From contig SRSI01000020.1 in the NCBI GenBank assembly GCA_005656395.1, positions 620,001-684,000 of the forward strand: a DNA stretch of 64,000 bases. The letters are read 5' to 3'. Under the pieces are notes generated by a model. That model was given only the letters and a program-made list of their open reading frames with translations. It had not been told where the DNA came from and searched no databases. Made by a program: the position numbers and the translations under genes. How positions within the stretch are numbered: position 1 is the first letter of the stretch; each line of letters opens with the position of its first letter. This stretch comes from Strongyloides papillosus. Lineage: Eukaryota > Nematoda > Chromadorea > Rhabditida > Strongyloididae. Below, piece by piece: positions 46,418-59,625 of the stretch.

Positions 46418-47402
46418 ATGAAATATATATTTATAATATTTTGTTTATTGATATTCAGTAAATTATCATTGGAATGTATGAAGTCATCACCTAGTGATCC
46501 TCCAACAACTACTGCTGGACCAATATCAACAACTACAGCTTCATCTACGACTACATCTCTGACGACAACTACTACAACGACGTCTCCAACAACAACTTCT
46601 ACAACAACTACTACAACTTCTCCATCAACGACAACAACAACAACTACTACGACTTCTCCATCAACGACAACAACAACAACTACTACGACTTCTCCATCAA
46701 CGACAACAACAACAACTACTACAACTTCTCCAACAACAACTACTACTACAACCACTACAACTACTACAACAACCACAACAACACCTCCATTATGTCCAAC
46801 ACAAACAAATCAAGTTCAATTCTACCAAGATAAGACAGGTACAGATCCCTTCTCTTATGAAACATTTGGCAAGGCTGATGGAACAGGTACGTTTAATTTA
46901 AAAAATTTTTAATTCATTTAATTAATCTATAATTTAAGATTGTGCCGCCTGCCCAAATTATCAATATTATCCTTCAGAAACCGGTGATATAATTACATTC
47001 GGAGAAGAATTAGCAATAGGTTATTTTGCCTGTTCAAACCAATTAATATGTATGTGTGATGAATCAAATAATTGCTATACTTCAACATCTCCTGAAACCT
47101 ATGTTGTTATGACATCCTCTTGTACTGGTGGTAAGAATATATTAATAAATTAAAAAATTAACTCGTTTATTTAAGGTCCATGTTCTGTTTATGGTATCGT
47201 TGGAACATCAAAAAATCCTGTTTTAGGAGAAGGTTTTAAAGATGCAGGTGGTACTGTTATTTATCCAGCGGATGAAGATTTTAGTTTAAATTTAACTTCA
47301 GAAAGTATGGCCACAGGAAAATATCCAAAAATTAAAGCCGTTAAATGTGGTGCTTGTAGCACAAGTATATCTCCATGTCTTCCAGGATTAACTATACCAT
47401 AA
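46418..47402 (+). CDS. secreted Thr-rich mucin-like protein with Cys-rich C-terminus
   Basis: Three exons, 46418-46886, 46939-47130 and 47176-47402, with introns of 52 bp (phase 1) and 45 bp (phase 1), give 295 residues. A signal peptide (MKYIFIIFCLLIFSKLSLEC) is followed by about 100 residues almost entirely Thr with Ser-Pro breaks, a mucin-type O-glycosylation region. The C-terminal 165 residues are a distinct module with about 12 Cys: LCPTQ, DCAACPNYQYY, FACSNQLICMCDE, NNCYT, SSCTGGPCS, KCGACSTS, SPCLPG. I do not recognise this module. It looks like a secreted surface, cuticle or gland protein. The opposite strand of the Thr tract reads as poly-Val, an artefact. The exon joins keep the frame and each adds Cys-rich sequence, which supports the model. 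Confidence 0.8.
46619..46726 (+). repeat. 36-bp coding minisatellite, three units
   Basis: Three tandem 36-bp units begin at 46619, 46655 and 46691, each encoding Ser-Pro-Ser followed by nine Thr. They are near-identical including synonymous codon choice (differences only at the ACG/ACA position in the last unit). Degenerate units flank them on both sides. Copy number probably varies between individuals. Confidence 0.85.
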
Positions 47403-48425
47403 CAAAAGGTTAAACATGTTTAATAATAATTTGTAAAAGTTTTTTAATAAATGTTAGTCTTATAAATAAAAAAGATGTAATTAGTTAAATATTTATTTAT
47501 TCGTTTGCATTCAGTAAATTGATTCATAATGTGGGTAATTACAGTAGAATTTAAAAATAATAATAAATATTTATAAAGTTATTAGTAAAATAAAGTAATT
47601 TTTGTAATTATGAACATATAATTAGTTTTTTAAAATAACAAAGAGATAAAAATAATGACAAAATTAAATAAATAGCAAAAATCTTTGCATATATTTTACC
47701 ATATCTTTTTAATCGAGAGAAAAATTAAAAAACTTCTAATCTATTATCTGGATTGTCAAATGAAGTTGTTTAATTATTAAAATATTTTTTTTGAAAGTTT
47801 GAACGTTTTTTAGTAAGTGTAATTTCTCAATGTTTTCTACTTAAAATTACTACTTTTTTTACAAAATTAAAGGTAATTTATGACAATACATTTTATTGTT
47901 TTATTATAAAAAAAGATTTTTTTTAATGATTCATTAATTGTATTACTATGATATAATTTTAATGAGTAAAATTTTACTTATAATTTTATATAGCTTCCTT
48001 ATTATAAGCTATTTAAAATTATTATTTTATAGAAATTTCCCATTCAAAAATTTTAATGAAACTTTACTTTATAGGTGCTGTGATATATTTAATCAAGATG
48101 AGAAAATAAATAATTAGTAATAATTTTATTTCACATTTATAAAATTTTACTTTTTCAAAAATCTCATAAACACCACTGTTTACATATAGAATTTTTAATT
48201 TATTTATAAATGCTCAATAAATGTTTTTGCAATATCTTAATAAATTTTATATAAATTACAAGTACATCAAATTATTATTTGATTATTCATATTTTTTATA
48301 AAAAATTATTATTGAATTATTTAATGTTCATAATGTTATATTGTTTTTCACTAGGTTTCACGCCTTTTTTAATGTTCTAGACTAGTAAATAAGCTATAAC
48401 TGTATATATAATAAAGGACCAAAAA
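47403..48425. other. intergenic region
   Basis: About 1 kb, AT-rich, between the Thr-rich gene and the chemoreceptor, both + strand. It has the expected 3' UTR and promoter but no recognisable element. Confidence 0.5.
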
Positions 48426-49486
48426 ATGCTTCTTATACCAATGATGATTGGAGTTATTCTCTCCTTAGCAGCGGAAATTCTGCTATTTATTCTTTTACCA
48501 TTTATGATAAAATTTGCCTACACAAGAAGAAGCTGGCATTTATACTATAAAATAACTTTTTTAATGTTACTTTTAACAATCACAGCATATGCTCTGAGTA
48601 CCTGTTTAGTTGATATAACATTACTTTGTTTAAATGGAATACTTCAACCAAAATATGTTAAACTTGAGGAAAAACTTTTTTATATTGGTTATCAAGCACA
48701 GGTTTATACATCGGCGTTCATTAGATCATGTAATTGGGTTCTTGTTATTGAAAGAACTACTTCAACATTAAAAAGAAAGGTTTATGAGAGATATCGTAGC
48801 ACTGTTGTTGCAATAAGTATCTGCATTGTGATTATTTTTTATGGAATTATTGTAAACAATATTAGCCGTATATGGGAGAGTTTTGAAGGGCATTATTATA
48901 AATTTTCAATTGGTTTTGATTTTTTTACAATAATAATATCATGTTACCTTTGGTATAAAAATGTTAAATTAAGAAGATTAACAATTATTTCTGATATAAA
49001 TTTGTCAGAAAAATTCCAGGTAATAAAATAAAAGAAAATACAATTACCATAATTATTGTTTTTTTCTAGTTAAATGAAAATATTCGTCTGGTCAAATTTA
49101 CATTCCCTTTCATTGCAACATACATTCTTATTAATACAGGATTTAATTTTCTACTTGATTTTGGGCAATCTTTATTGTCAGATACAAATCTTATTTTGGC
49201 ATATAATGATTTGTGTATTTTTATATCATATATAATAGTGTTTATTTATGTTTTAAATAAAAATAATATTATCAAATGCCTTCCTCACCGTAATATTAAT
49301 GGTATATCCTCATTTAATAGGACTTTTAAAAAAAATGAAAGTTCACAGAAGAATGGAATAAAAAAATTGGACACTACAACAAAACAATTCAAAACCAATT
49401 CGCAAACTTTACAAATTAATGGAAAACATATACCAACAAACTATGATGGCGAAGCATATCAGAAAATTGTGACAAAGGCATGGTAA
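48426..49486 (+). CDS. nematode 7TM chemoreceptor, Sre/Sra superfamily-like
   Basis: Two exons, 48426-49019 and 49070-49486, flank a 50-bp phase-0 intron, giving 336 residues. Hydrophobic segments include MIGVILSLAAEILLFILLPF, ITFLMLLLTITAYAL, a third ending in CNWVLVIERTTSTLKRKVYE, VVAISICIVIIFYGIIV, FDFFTIIISCYLWY, FTFPFIATYILINTGFNFLL and LCIFISYIIVFIYVL. The 'ER-x-x-(S/A)T...YE-x-Y' pattern after TM3 is typical of the Sre/Srb/Sra superfamily of nematode chemosensory GPCRs. The cytoplasmic tail is long, Lys/Ser-rich and without Cys. It probably acts in ciliated sensory neurons; the ligand is unknown. The exact subfamily (Sre favoured) is uncertain. Confidence 0.72.
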
Positions 49487-50954
49487 CTATTTTTTGTAAA
49501 TTATATTTTAATGCAATTTAACATAACAAGATTTAATGTTGGAAACAATTATACAAATAGGAATATGAAAAAATATCATAATAATTTATAATAATTATAT
49601 TATTTATTCTTTATCTTTTAATAATTTGTAATGTTCTCTTTTTTAATAAAGTTTTTAAAAACATATTTTGATTATCATTAGAGATTTGCAAAAAAAACCC
49701 AGATGAAATACCCGAAGTGCCCTTGATATTATAAAAATTAGTTTATTGTGTGGATACCCCAAAAAAATGTCCTTAGCAAATAATTAAAATTTTCTTCCTA
49801 AAACATTAATTATGTATAAAATTCTACTCCAAAATCCAAATCTTCGTGAGGCACCGCCTATAAACTTAAAAGACGATTAATCTATTTCTGAGATAACACT
49901 TCTAGCAAGTCGGTTGTAAACGACAACTAGAGGCTTTCAAAACTTCGTACTAGGACAAAAATGCCAGGGACATTATTCAAAATACTAGTGATTGTAACAC
50001 TTTATTTGTTTACTTAAAACATATTTTAACGTATAAATAATTATTTATCATTAATTACAAATTCTTAACTAGTAATAAGATTCATAAGTGATTATTATGA
50101 GAGGAACAATGTTACAGTAGTGTTTTAAGAAGATTTTTGTAAGAATATTGAATTATCTTTTTACTAAGCTCAACTTATCCGATAAAATTAAATAATTTTT
50201 ATTGGATTTTTAATTCTCGCCGACCAAGATAGTTAACATTTTACTCAGTAGTCAATACCTTATTCTATAGTCATATACAATACAATAGCTTATTTATCAG
50301 TGTCTTTTAAAGAAAAATATGAGTTAATTAATTATTAGAAATGTGTAGCTTACATTTTGTTATCGTTGAATTTAGAATCTTTTATTGATTGCAAATATAT
50401 TATTTGTTTTACTACTATTTTTGTTTGTTAAAAATCATTTTAAATCAAAGAATGAGAGATTTTTCCTGACATTATTTTGTTTTTAGGATAGTGATTTCAA
50501 AAAAAAATAAGATTTTATAAATCACTAATTATATTCGTTTTGTTTGTAGTCACCTTGAAAACTTCATCAGAAAAAATACTTTATACTTTTAATGATATTA
50601 AAAAAACGGAATTTAATTATACAAATTTCTCACATAATTAATTCTATTTTTTATTCTTCCTCTTAATTTTCTTAAATACGTCACATAGACATATAAAATC
50701 GTTTTTAACTTCCCATTATAAAAAATAAGAAGGTAAACAACTTCATCTTATGACTCCATCCAAGTAGAGATGCAAGCATCATTGATATTTCTAAATACAC
50801 ACCTATAGGCAAATAGCTTCTTTCAACACGCTTGTTGTTTTTCATTGGTAATATATATATGTGCATATCGATTTTTACATATTTCGTATACAACATTTTT
50901 CTTTTAGACGATCGGCAAATATTGTTTTTTCTTTAATTACTATTTTGAATAAAA
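49487..50954. other. intergenic region
   Basis: About 1.5 kb between the chemoreceptor and the LUC7-like gene, both + strand. A section at about 49830-49990 is visibly less AT-rich and has a small hairpin (GTTGT-AAACG-ACAAC at 49913-49927, with TCTA/TAGA outside it), but no coding frame. A 63-codon minus-strand frame near 50.7-50.9 kb is not supported. Confidence 0.45.
50896..50907 (+). promoter_or_regulatory. candidate trans-splice acceptor for the LUC7-like gene
   Basis: A polypyrimidine run ending CTTTTAG at 50907 lies 47 bases before the start codon, the expected place for spliced-leader addition in a nematode housekeeping gene. It is inferred from sequence only. Confidence 0.45.
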
Positions 50955-52224
50955 ATGACTGCAACTGAACAAATGGCAGCTGTTCTTAATGAACTTATGG
51001 GAACACGTAGAAATGCTGATATCGGTACAAATATCAGTGCTCGTTTTGATGTAAGTTTTACTATTGATAATTTATGTAATTCCTTTAATTTTCAGGATCC
51101 TGAAATTTGTAAGTATTTCCTAGTAGATTATTGCCCACATGATTTGTTTATAAATACTAAATCTGACCTTGGACCATGCAGTTACATTCACGATGAATCA
51201 CTCCGTGAACAATATAGAAGAAGTTCTAGATACTGTAAGCTTGGGTACGAACGTTCATTGTATAATACATTGAGTAGACTTAAGGAGGATATGGCCAAGA
51301 AAATTGCTAAAAACAAGGAACGTTTGGCTATTACACAATCTAAGGATGAAACAAAAAAGTACGAGCAACGTAGCGACATTGAGAAAAAAATAAATAAAAT
51401 AAAAGTAGAGATTGAGGATAACCAAAAACAGGCTGAAAACTATGGACTTCAAGGAGACATAGAGAAAGCTGCTGAGATTACAACAATACTCGAAAGGTTA
51501 GTTGAAGAAAAGAAAGGTTTAGAAAAACGTATAGAAGCTATGTTGGCTCCTACAGATGAGATGGGAAATAAACAGAAGCAGATGGAGGTATGTGAAATAT
51601 GCAGTTGCTTTTTAGTTGTAGGTGATGCTGAAACGAGGATGGAAGAGCATTTCCAAGGTAAACAGCATATGGGATATGCCAAGATAAATGAGACATTAGA
51701 TGAACTAAAAAAAAAGTATGGTGATATATTGTATAGTGACCGAGGCGACAGAAGGGAAAGAAGAGATCGTGATTACGATAGAAGAAGAAATGACAGAAGA
51801 GACCATGACAGGTAAGTATATTCTTAAATATTTATGTATACTAGGATTCGATATATATATATATATATTCCGTAAGAAGAACAACATTTTTTGGGTTTAT
51901 ATTGTTGGTGATCAGGTAACTTATCATTTCTTTCATTATAATAATATTATAAGTTTGTGAAAATTTTCTTAACGTTTCTATTTATAATTATACAAATGTC
52001 TTTCAACGTATCTGGAAAAATTACACGTTGTGTCAAGTAATTCTTAATTCAAATTTCTTTTACCCTTATTAAACATTTTTTTTAGACGCAGCAGAGATCA
52101 TGTGAAGGATTACCACAAAAGATATGATAGAGGACATGGAAGAGATCGTGGCGATTATGACTATAGAAGAGACGATCGTTACTCCAGAAAACGTAGTCGT
52201 TCAAGAAGCAACTCACGTAACTAA
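50955..52224 (+). CDS. LUC7L: LUC7-like U1 snRNP-associated splicing factor
   Basis: LUC7 proteins sit in the U1 snRNP and help select weak 5' splice sites. Exons 50955-51050, 51096-51811 and 52086-52224 give 316 residues. The N-terminus (MAAVLNELMGTRRN) and first zinc finger (CKYFLVDYCPHDLF, then CSYIH) match the family. A long coiled coil (about residues 90-185) and the second finger (VCEICSCFLVVGD, then HFQGKQHMGY) follow, and the tail is an RS/RD-rich domain ending RSRSRSNSRN. Intron 1 is only 45 bp, a multiple of three without a stop, so its retention would insert 15 residues before the first finger; it is called an intron because it has GTAAGT/TTTTCAG ends and interrupts the conserved motif. 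Intron 2 is long for this genome (274 bp). Confidence 0.93.
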
Positions 52225-52645
52225 TAAGGTATTTTTTCATGGTCATTTCCGTATTTTTTACACACTAATAATAAATTTTTTAATTGGATTATAATTGATA
52301 TAGTTTTACACGTAATTCTAATTTTCAATTTATTGATGTATTTTGTAAGTATTTTATGAATAAACGCTTATTTTTATTACCAATTATTAACATAATAACA
52401 ACTTTAAACTATTACTAAATGAATTTTTTTTTCTTCAATTACATATAAGAGTTCAAACACGTTTAAGCTTTCATTGTTTGCAAATAAAATCTAAAGTTTC
52501 TTAGTTTTTTTTTATTAAAAGGTTTATGAATCACTCAATGAATCTACTTTAATTGGGTAGTTAATTTTACTATATGAACATAATACTTTTACAATTACAA
52601 TTGTATAAATAAGATATAAACAATTAAATAATGTTAATTTTTTTC
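52225..52645. other. convergent intergenic region
   Basis: About 420 bases between the 3' ends of the LUC7-like (+) and FAK (-) genes, AT-rich with AATAAA-type signals expected for both. Nothing else was seen. Confidence 0.5.
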
Positions 52646-55600
52646 CTAGCAAAAACTAATTTTTTCTGATACAAAGTTTTCATGGTTCCTTAAGTGATTT
52701 TCGTAACGTTTTCTTCGTCTTTGATATCTTGTTTTTAATCTGGCATTATCGAAACTTTCTAAGAAATGTTTTGAATTAATCGCAAGCATGTGCGTTATCT
52801 TTAAAACTTCTAATCTGGATTCTTCAAGTACATCACAATTTTCAATAAGAGGCTCAACGACATACGTGATAGCTTTTGCCATTTCATTCATATTATCTGC
52901 TAATAGCGTTTCAGCTCTCTCGACAGTTTTCTTATCATCTTCCTCTAGTAAAGCAAGGTTTTTTGTTGATTCATGGAACAGATTCTTTAGTGCATTTGTG
53001 ATATAGCTGACGTACCTAACAAAATCATCATTTGAGAGTGATTTCTTATAATTCTGATTAAAGTTTGTAATACATTCAATAAGTTCAGATACTGTTTTAT
53101 AAATAGTATCGTTATCTCTATCAAATTGATAACCACAGGCACTACTTTCTGAATTTTTACCTGAATCTACATAACGTTCTTCTTTAACAAAATTTCCACT
53201 CTCAAAGTCATTAAGCCATTTCTCATCTTCCTCACTTTGGAGTCTTTGTTGTTCAAGAGTCTTTATTAAAAATGTAGGTTCAACTTGAGTTGTATCTAAT
53301 TTTATTGAACCTATTGGTTTGTATACACTAGACCTTCCATCATTAAGTATGTTATTTGAGTTTGCAATACTTTTATTATTTATTTTTGTTACCATTTCTA
53401 GTTTATTATACGGAATTCCTTTTTCTATTTGTAAAAGAAAACTCTGTAAATTATCTTTTATATCTTCCATTGATGGTCTTTGACTTCTTTCATAATTCCA
53501 CATACTATATAGTAAATCATATACAATTGTTGGACATCCCATCGGAATATCCAAACGAATACCCTGTTCAAGTTTTAAAATTACTTCATGATTTCTTATA
53601 CCCTGCCATGGTTTTTGACCATATGATAAAATTTCCCATATACAAACACCAAACATCCAAACATCTGTTGTGGAATCAAATTTTCTAAAATTTATTGATT
53701 CCGGTGACATCCATTTAATAGGAAGTAACTTTGAATGTTCTGAAGTATAATAATCTTCATCCTGCAAAAATCTACTCAATCCAAAGTCAGATAACTTTAC
53801 ACATTTCTCTGATGACACAAGAACATTCCTGGCAGCAATATCTCGATGGACGAATTTTTTATCATGTAAATATTTTAAAGCTGTTGACAATTGATAGGAA
53901 AACATTATTTGTGTATATAAATTAATATTATATTTTTGGCTAATAAGATACTGTCTAAGTTCACCTAAAAGAGATAGTTCCATTACAATCCATACAGGGT
54001 TGTCTTCACAAATACCAACTAATTTTATTATATGTGGATGATGGAAATTATGCATCAAATGTGCTTCTTCAATAAAATTATCAATTTCTTTTTGCTCGGT
54101 ATTTGATTTGCAAACTTTAACAGCGACATTGTGAACTTTTTTATAATCATCTGTGAAAGATCCCTTATAAACGTTACCAAAATGGCCTTCCCCTAAAAGT
54201 TCCTCCAATAATACTTTTTTTCTATCTATTTTTAAATCTTCCTTGTTTATTTTTAGTGATGAGGAAGTTGATGATGAAGATGCAGAATCAATAGGAAAAT
54301 TAAGATTTTTTTTTCTATTTTGTGAATTTGAATTATAAATTGTACTATCATTAAAATGTTGAAATCTCAGTAGAATATCTGAAAAAATAATTTATTAATA
54401 AAATGTAAAAGCTAAAAAAAAAAGTACTTTTTACATCCCATACACTACCATTTTGCATGATTAATGATTGATAACCATCTATCAAATGTGCGAGATTAAA
54501 TGCAATATCTAAAGTTGAAAGTGTCAATAGAAATGGCTGACTATGGCCACTAACTTTAACAATTAGAAGAGATTTATTACTACCAATATCTGTTCTTTTT
54601 ACACGTATTTCAGTTATTTCTTTAAATAGAAACAATCTAACTGGTCCTGTCATAGCTTCTGTCTTATATGAGACATCTTTTGATGTACCAACAAATAACT
54701 CAGCCGGAGATTCATTACCATGACCCAATGATACACGAAATATCTCTGTATCAAAATGTGACAATTTCATCATCTTTTGCATAAATTTAAAAATACACTC
54801 TATTTCAGAGTATTTACAGTATTTTTTAACTGAATGCAAAATAGTTTTCTTTAAGTTTTTTGGTTTTTCATTAATCACAAGTCCTTCAGGGAAATACTCT
54901 TTCAATCCACCTTCATCATCGATAATATCAAAATTTAACTTTTTCTCAATATTACAAGATGTTAAGAAAGAAAAACGTTTTCTTAGTAAAATTGACCCCA
55001 TTTCTATGGCTAGGGATGAATCTATTCTCCAAGCAACCTGAGCGAGATAATCACTTCTAAGTTGTTCAAAAAGATATAAGAAAGCACCTGTTTCAGCTTG
55101 GTACATTTCCTGTAAATCCTCTGGAATAAAACGCATTCGTAACTCAAATTTCAAGTGATTTTTTGAGGTATTCCCAATAAAATATAAATTAATTATATCT
55201 TGTATTGTTAATTTTGGATGTAACCAGATAGATTCATTATTTTGTACAGCTTGCCCATATGGAAATGATGTTAAACGAATAGAAAATCTTAAATTAGAGA
55301 CAAAATCTATATTTAGACCAACTAGTAAAACTTGTATAATTCTCTAAAAAATATATAATTAACAGTTTCAAGTAGAAATTTTTAACTTACTTCAATATTT
55401 GTGTGGGAATCATAACGTATAGTTTTAGAAGTTCCATTAACTAAATTAACTCTAATTACTGATGTATTGGTAGGATTCATATTACAAACATTATCATTGG
55501 AAAGTAATGGCAGTGGGTTTGATAAATAATTGTATGATGATGATATATTTGGATTTGAGGTATATTTAGTATCGTGAGAATACCGTGAACGATTAAAAAA

Positions 55601-55786
55601 TTGATTTGTTTCGTTATAATTAGGAATTTTTTGTTGTACCAATATCTCTGGATATGAGTTTCTAGTTAAAGGTGGGGATGATGAATTGCATGAAAAATGA
55701 GAATTTCCATTTATATGATGATTATATCTAGGTATAGAGGAATTATGAAAATTCTGTTGATAATTATGACGTAAAGAATTGTTCAT
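52646..55786 (-). CDS. kin-32: focal adhesion kinase (FAK) homologue
   Basis: A non-receptor tyrosine kinase of integrin adhesion signalling. Three exons, 55391-55786, 54428-55343 and 52646-54378, with small introns give 1014 residues. Residues 1-110 are Asn/Ser-rich and disordered. A FERM domain (about 115-430) contains KFELRMRFIPEDLQ and LAHLIDGYQSLI. A short linker leads to the kinase (about 495-760): LGEGHFGNVYKG, VAVKVCK, HRDIAARNVL, DFGLSR, the tandem YY of the activation loop (DEDYYTSEHSKLLPIKW), then SPESINFRKF. After a low-complexity region with little proline comes a FAT helical bundle (about 870-1005) for paxillin/talin targeting. Odd point: the linker has one Tyr (STIYNSN) and no YAEI-like Src-SH2 site. 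The second intron junction (GTAC donor) is a best guess supported by frame. Confidence 0.93.
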
Positions 55787-58700
55787 TGAATATTATATTT
55801 CTTTCTATATATTTTTTGTACATATAAATAAATTTATATCATATATGTTTCCTGTAACCTAAAAGAGAATTTAAATTTTACGATATTATTAGTTTAAAAT
55901 ACAAACTGTTTGTTTGTACTTTCTAATATTGCATACAAAAAGTCTTAATCATCAAATTAAAATTCAAAAAGTAGAATTAATTTAATAATTTAAGGGTATT
56001 ATTGTTTTTTATCGGATATATAACACATTTCAATTCATATTATCAAATTTAAAAATGTTTAAAAAAGAGTAATAAATATAAGTAGAATCCGAAAATATAT
56101 AATCAACATATTAGCTATGTAAGACATGTTAATTTTTCTTATATTAATAAAATTTCAACTTTCTAAAATAAATTAAAAGTAGATTTTGTGATATGTCAGA
56201 AGTATACTAAAGAACAAATGAACTAGAACAAAAGAATAAAATAAAAAAGAACATACTCAATAATAAGTATATATAAATAGCAAAAATTACTTTAAAATTT
56301 TATTGAATAATAATTATAAAATAGAATATGATTCATACTTATATAAAATAATTGAAAATCTTACTCATAAAAAATATGAGTAATCAAATGGAAAATAAAA
56401 TACTTACTACAAATAAATAAAGAAAAAATTGACAAAAATATCGTCAAAAAATCCGTGCTTGTACCAGTATACAAAAATGTAAATGTAATCAATTTATTTT
56501 TCCCAATTATTTTAGAATATACCATAAAAGAAACTTTTCATGTACATTTCTAGTGAATTAAAAGAAGTTATATAAATGATTTATTTAATGCTACTTTAAT
56601 AAAACATGCCTAAGGGATAGAATTTTATGAACAGCTGCACAGATTAATACACATAATCACACAAAAAGATTATTGTTGTCAACAATTATTAAGAATTTTA
56701 TTAGTTTCCCTATATTTCTTTTATTATTGCTTAAATATCATTCTATTAAATGTAGAATTTAATTATAAAACTCTAAAACAAATTTAATAAATATTTTTTC
56801 TTTAAAAAGTAAAATGTTTGCTTTTGATATTGTTAAAATACAGAGGATGGATAAAACACATAAAGATACAATAAAGTAAAATATATGGTAGTCTACAATG
56901 AGCTAGATTACAAAATTTTACAAACCTTATTTTTTATAATTTATAGAATAACCCTTATAACTACATTACTTTTATTTTATCAATGGGAAGGTACATAAAA
57001 TCTCTCTTATAAAAGCAATTTAGAAACAATAAAAATATATATTCAATATTTTAGTTTTTATTTCCTTAATCATCACTAGTTATCAAACAATTCTATTTTC
57101 CAAAGATGTTCCGCTTAATATTCCTAAAAACTTAACAGCATATGCCTTTTAATTGAGGGTTTAGACAAAAAAATCATTTAATAATGGGTAATTATACATT
57201 TTTGAAATTAAAACATAAATCAATTACTATTCTAAATGACATTTTAAGAAAAATTATTTTCAAAAATTCTGGGTAAAAAATCTAATTAGAAAAAGAAAAA
57301 AATTTCCAATAGCCTACTAATTAAAAAAAATAATATTTAAAAGTATAGTGTCTAAGAAGTTTATATAAAAAATATCTTTAAAATAATAAATAAATTTGAT
57401 TTATGAAAATATTTTGTTAGAAGATTGATGAAAACAGAAGATTAATAATTGATAGTGAAAAAAATAGACACAACTACATAATTGATATTTTTTTAAAGAA
57501 TCTTCAAAAAAAGTTTAAAAGGTTGTGGTAATGAAGACGAAATTAATCTGTCTATACGCTAATTTTATGAAACATTATTATAATCTAAAAATAAGCTATA
57601 GATAAATATTAGTTCAACATACAAATGTTGCAATCTGATTTAATTAACATCTCCCCAGAAAATGGTGGTGATTTTAAACAGGAGAGTTAATTTTTTAACT
57701 CATCTTCTCATTATAAAATATCTACTCTCGTACGTGTTTTACTATTATTGATATAAGAATCTGTTAATTGTTATTGCAACTGATGTCTTATAATAACACA
57801 TTACCACATTTTTTACATTAATGGTATATACTAATCTATCTTATCTCTCCATCTTAATCTATTAATTAAAAATAATATTAATATTTTTAATATCATTTTA
57901 GTATCCATATTTTTATTGAGGAATGTTGATAAAAATATCAAAATATCTTAGTTTTATAAAACATATTATTTGTTAACATCCAGAAAAATAAATAAAACAT
58001 TAATATAAAAAATTTTTTTATATAGATAGATGTTATATATATAACATGAAAATATCAAGAACCCATACAATAGTTATGAAAATGAAATTGGTCTATAAAA
58101 TTATACACAATGTGTGTAAACAATTAAACATTTATCTAAGTATATATATTATAATAATATAATATAAGTAACATAACGGGGCCAAACAAATTTTATTTAT
58201 CTATTTTAAGTAGTAAATAAGACTTTAAACACCAACACATGATAAGGAACAAATACACAAATTAGCATACATTTAGTAGTTGAGAAGTTTCAAATTAACA
58301 AAATACTATGTAATAATATATCATTATAACGTGTTAGTTAGATTTTGCCATTTAAAAAAAACAAATCTCTCTTAGAGAGTAGAAGAAAAATTATAAGTAG
58401 ATAACAGTAGCTTTAAAGTGAATCACTTTTAATGGACGAAATATATGATTTTAAAAAAATGAAAGTAGAAGAAAGATATTGTATAAATGATATTTTTAAT
58501 TGAATTGCCAACTCAAAAATTTACTACTATTACATAGTCTGTACAACAGTTACTATAATAACCATAAAATCTAATAATCTTTGAATTCCCATGTTTTCAC
58601 TTTAGAAGTTAATAAATAATTGATATATTACAGCGGAGTCACGAATAAAAGCCAAAAGTTGTCAGAAAAAATAATAAAGATTTTAAATATAGTGTCATTT

Positions 58701-59600
58701 CTCTCAAAATACTCATCATTTTGTAGGAGTAGGAAGAGCTATAAAAAATATTATATTTATTAGCAACTTGATTTTTTGATAGAAATATGACATATATAAA
58801 TTTAAATAAAAAAGAAGATATACAATGTGACAATAGTTATATAAATACCTCTTTAAAAATGAACCATTATAAATGCTATATTAATTCAAAATCTCTTCTT
58901 ATACTATAACTATAAAATTTTACATATAAAGCAAAAAATTTAATTTAATAATAAACTACCATTGTTGGTTATCAACAATAGTTACCACTACAAATATACC
59001 GACTATTTGATTGTATAAAAAATAGATAATGACACAAAATCTAAAATATAATAAAGATGTTAATGAGAATCCCTACTAGTTAAAATTATAACTTTAATTT
59101 TGTCTATATTATAAATATTTTAATTTAATTTATTTTAATCCAAATGTGTTGAAACCTGTAACACACATTAGACAGAAAAGCATCTAAAAAAAAGTTGTTT
59201 GAAGAAATTAAAACTGTTTCTAACAATAATATAAATAAAATATACTAAGTTGATACAACGATGATGATAAAGAAGATAAATGAAATCACAAGTTTCATCT
59301 AGTATGATAAATTACTTGGTTAAAGAAATTAATTGATCATGGCCATGAGAAACAACACATTTGAATTAATGTAAATAACTTTCAAGCAGTAAAAAAGTTG
59401 TGTAATTAATTAGGAAAGGAAAATTAATATATTTACTTCAACAAACTTTTTTTTATTTCCTTCTTGTATTTCTTAGTATCATTAAATTTTTTAAATTCTC
59501 AAATAATTCAGTAAAAACATGAAATAAAAGTCATACTTTGTGTAAGAAAAAATTAACTTAATTTAATTAGTGTACAAATTATTTAAAACACAAGTAAAAC
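55787..59600. other. large AT-rich intergenic region
   Basis: About 3.8 kb upstream of the FAK gene. No coding frame is convincing. It has an 18-base perfect AT palindrome (58030-58047), a 7-bp GAGTTAA/TTAACTC hairpin near 57684, and a 7-8 bp inverted repeat near 58975. Part must be the FAK promoter; a 5' non-coding exon is possible but invisible to me. Confidence 0.45.
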
Positions 59601-59625
59601 TTAACACAAAAAGTTCACAACACAT

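Noticed and set aside
46369..46776. Minus-strand open frame of nearly pure valine
   Set aside because: It is the complement of the Thr-repeat coding region of the mucin-like gene.
50705..50896. 63-codon minus-strand frame upstream of LUC7
   Set aside because: No recognisable feature; it overlaps the likely promoter region.
58030..58047. 18-base AT palindrome
   Set aside because: Alternating AT words are frequent in this DNA and no second copy or function is apparent.
58639..58833. 64-codon minus-strand frame
   Set aside because: No start context, domain or composition difference from its surroundings.
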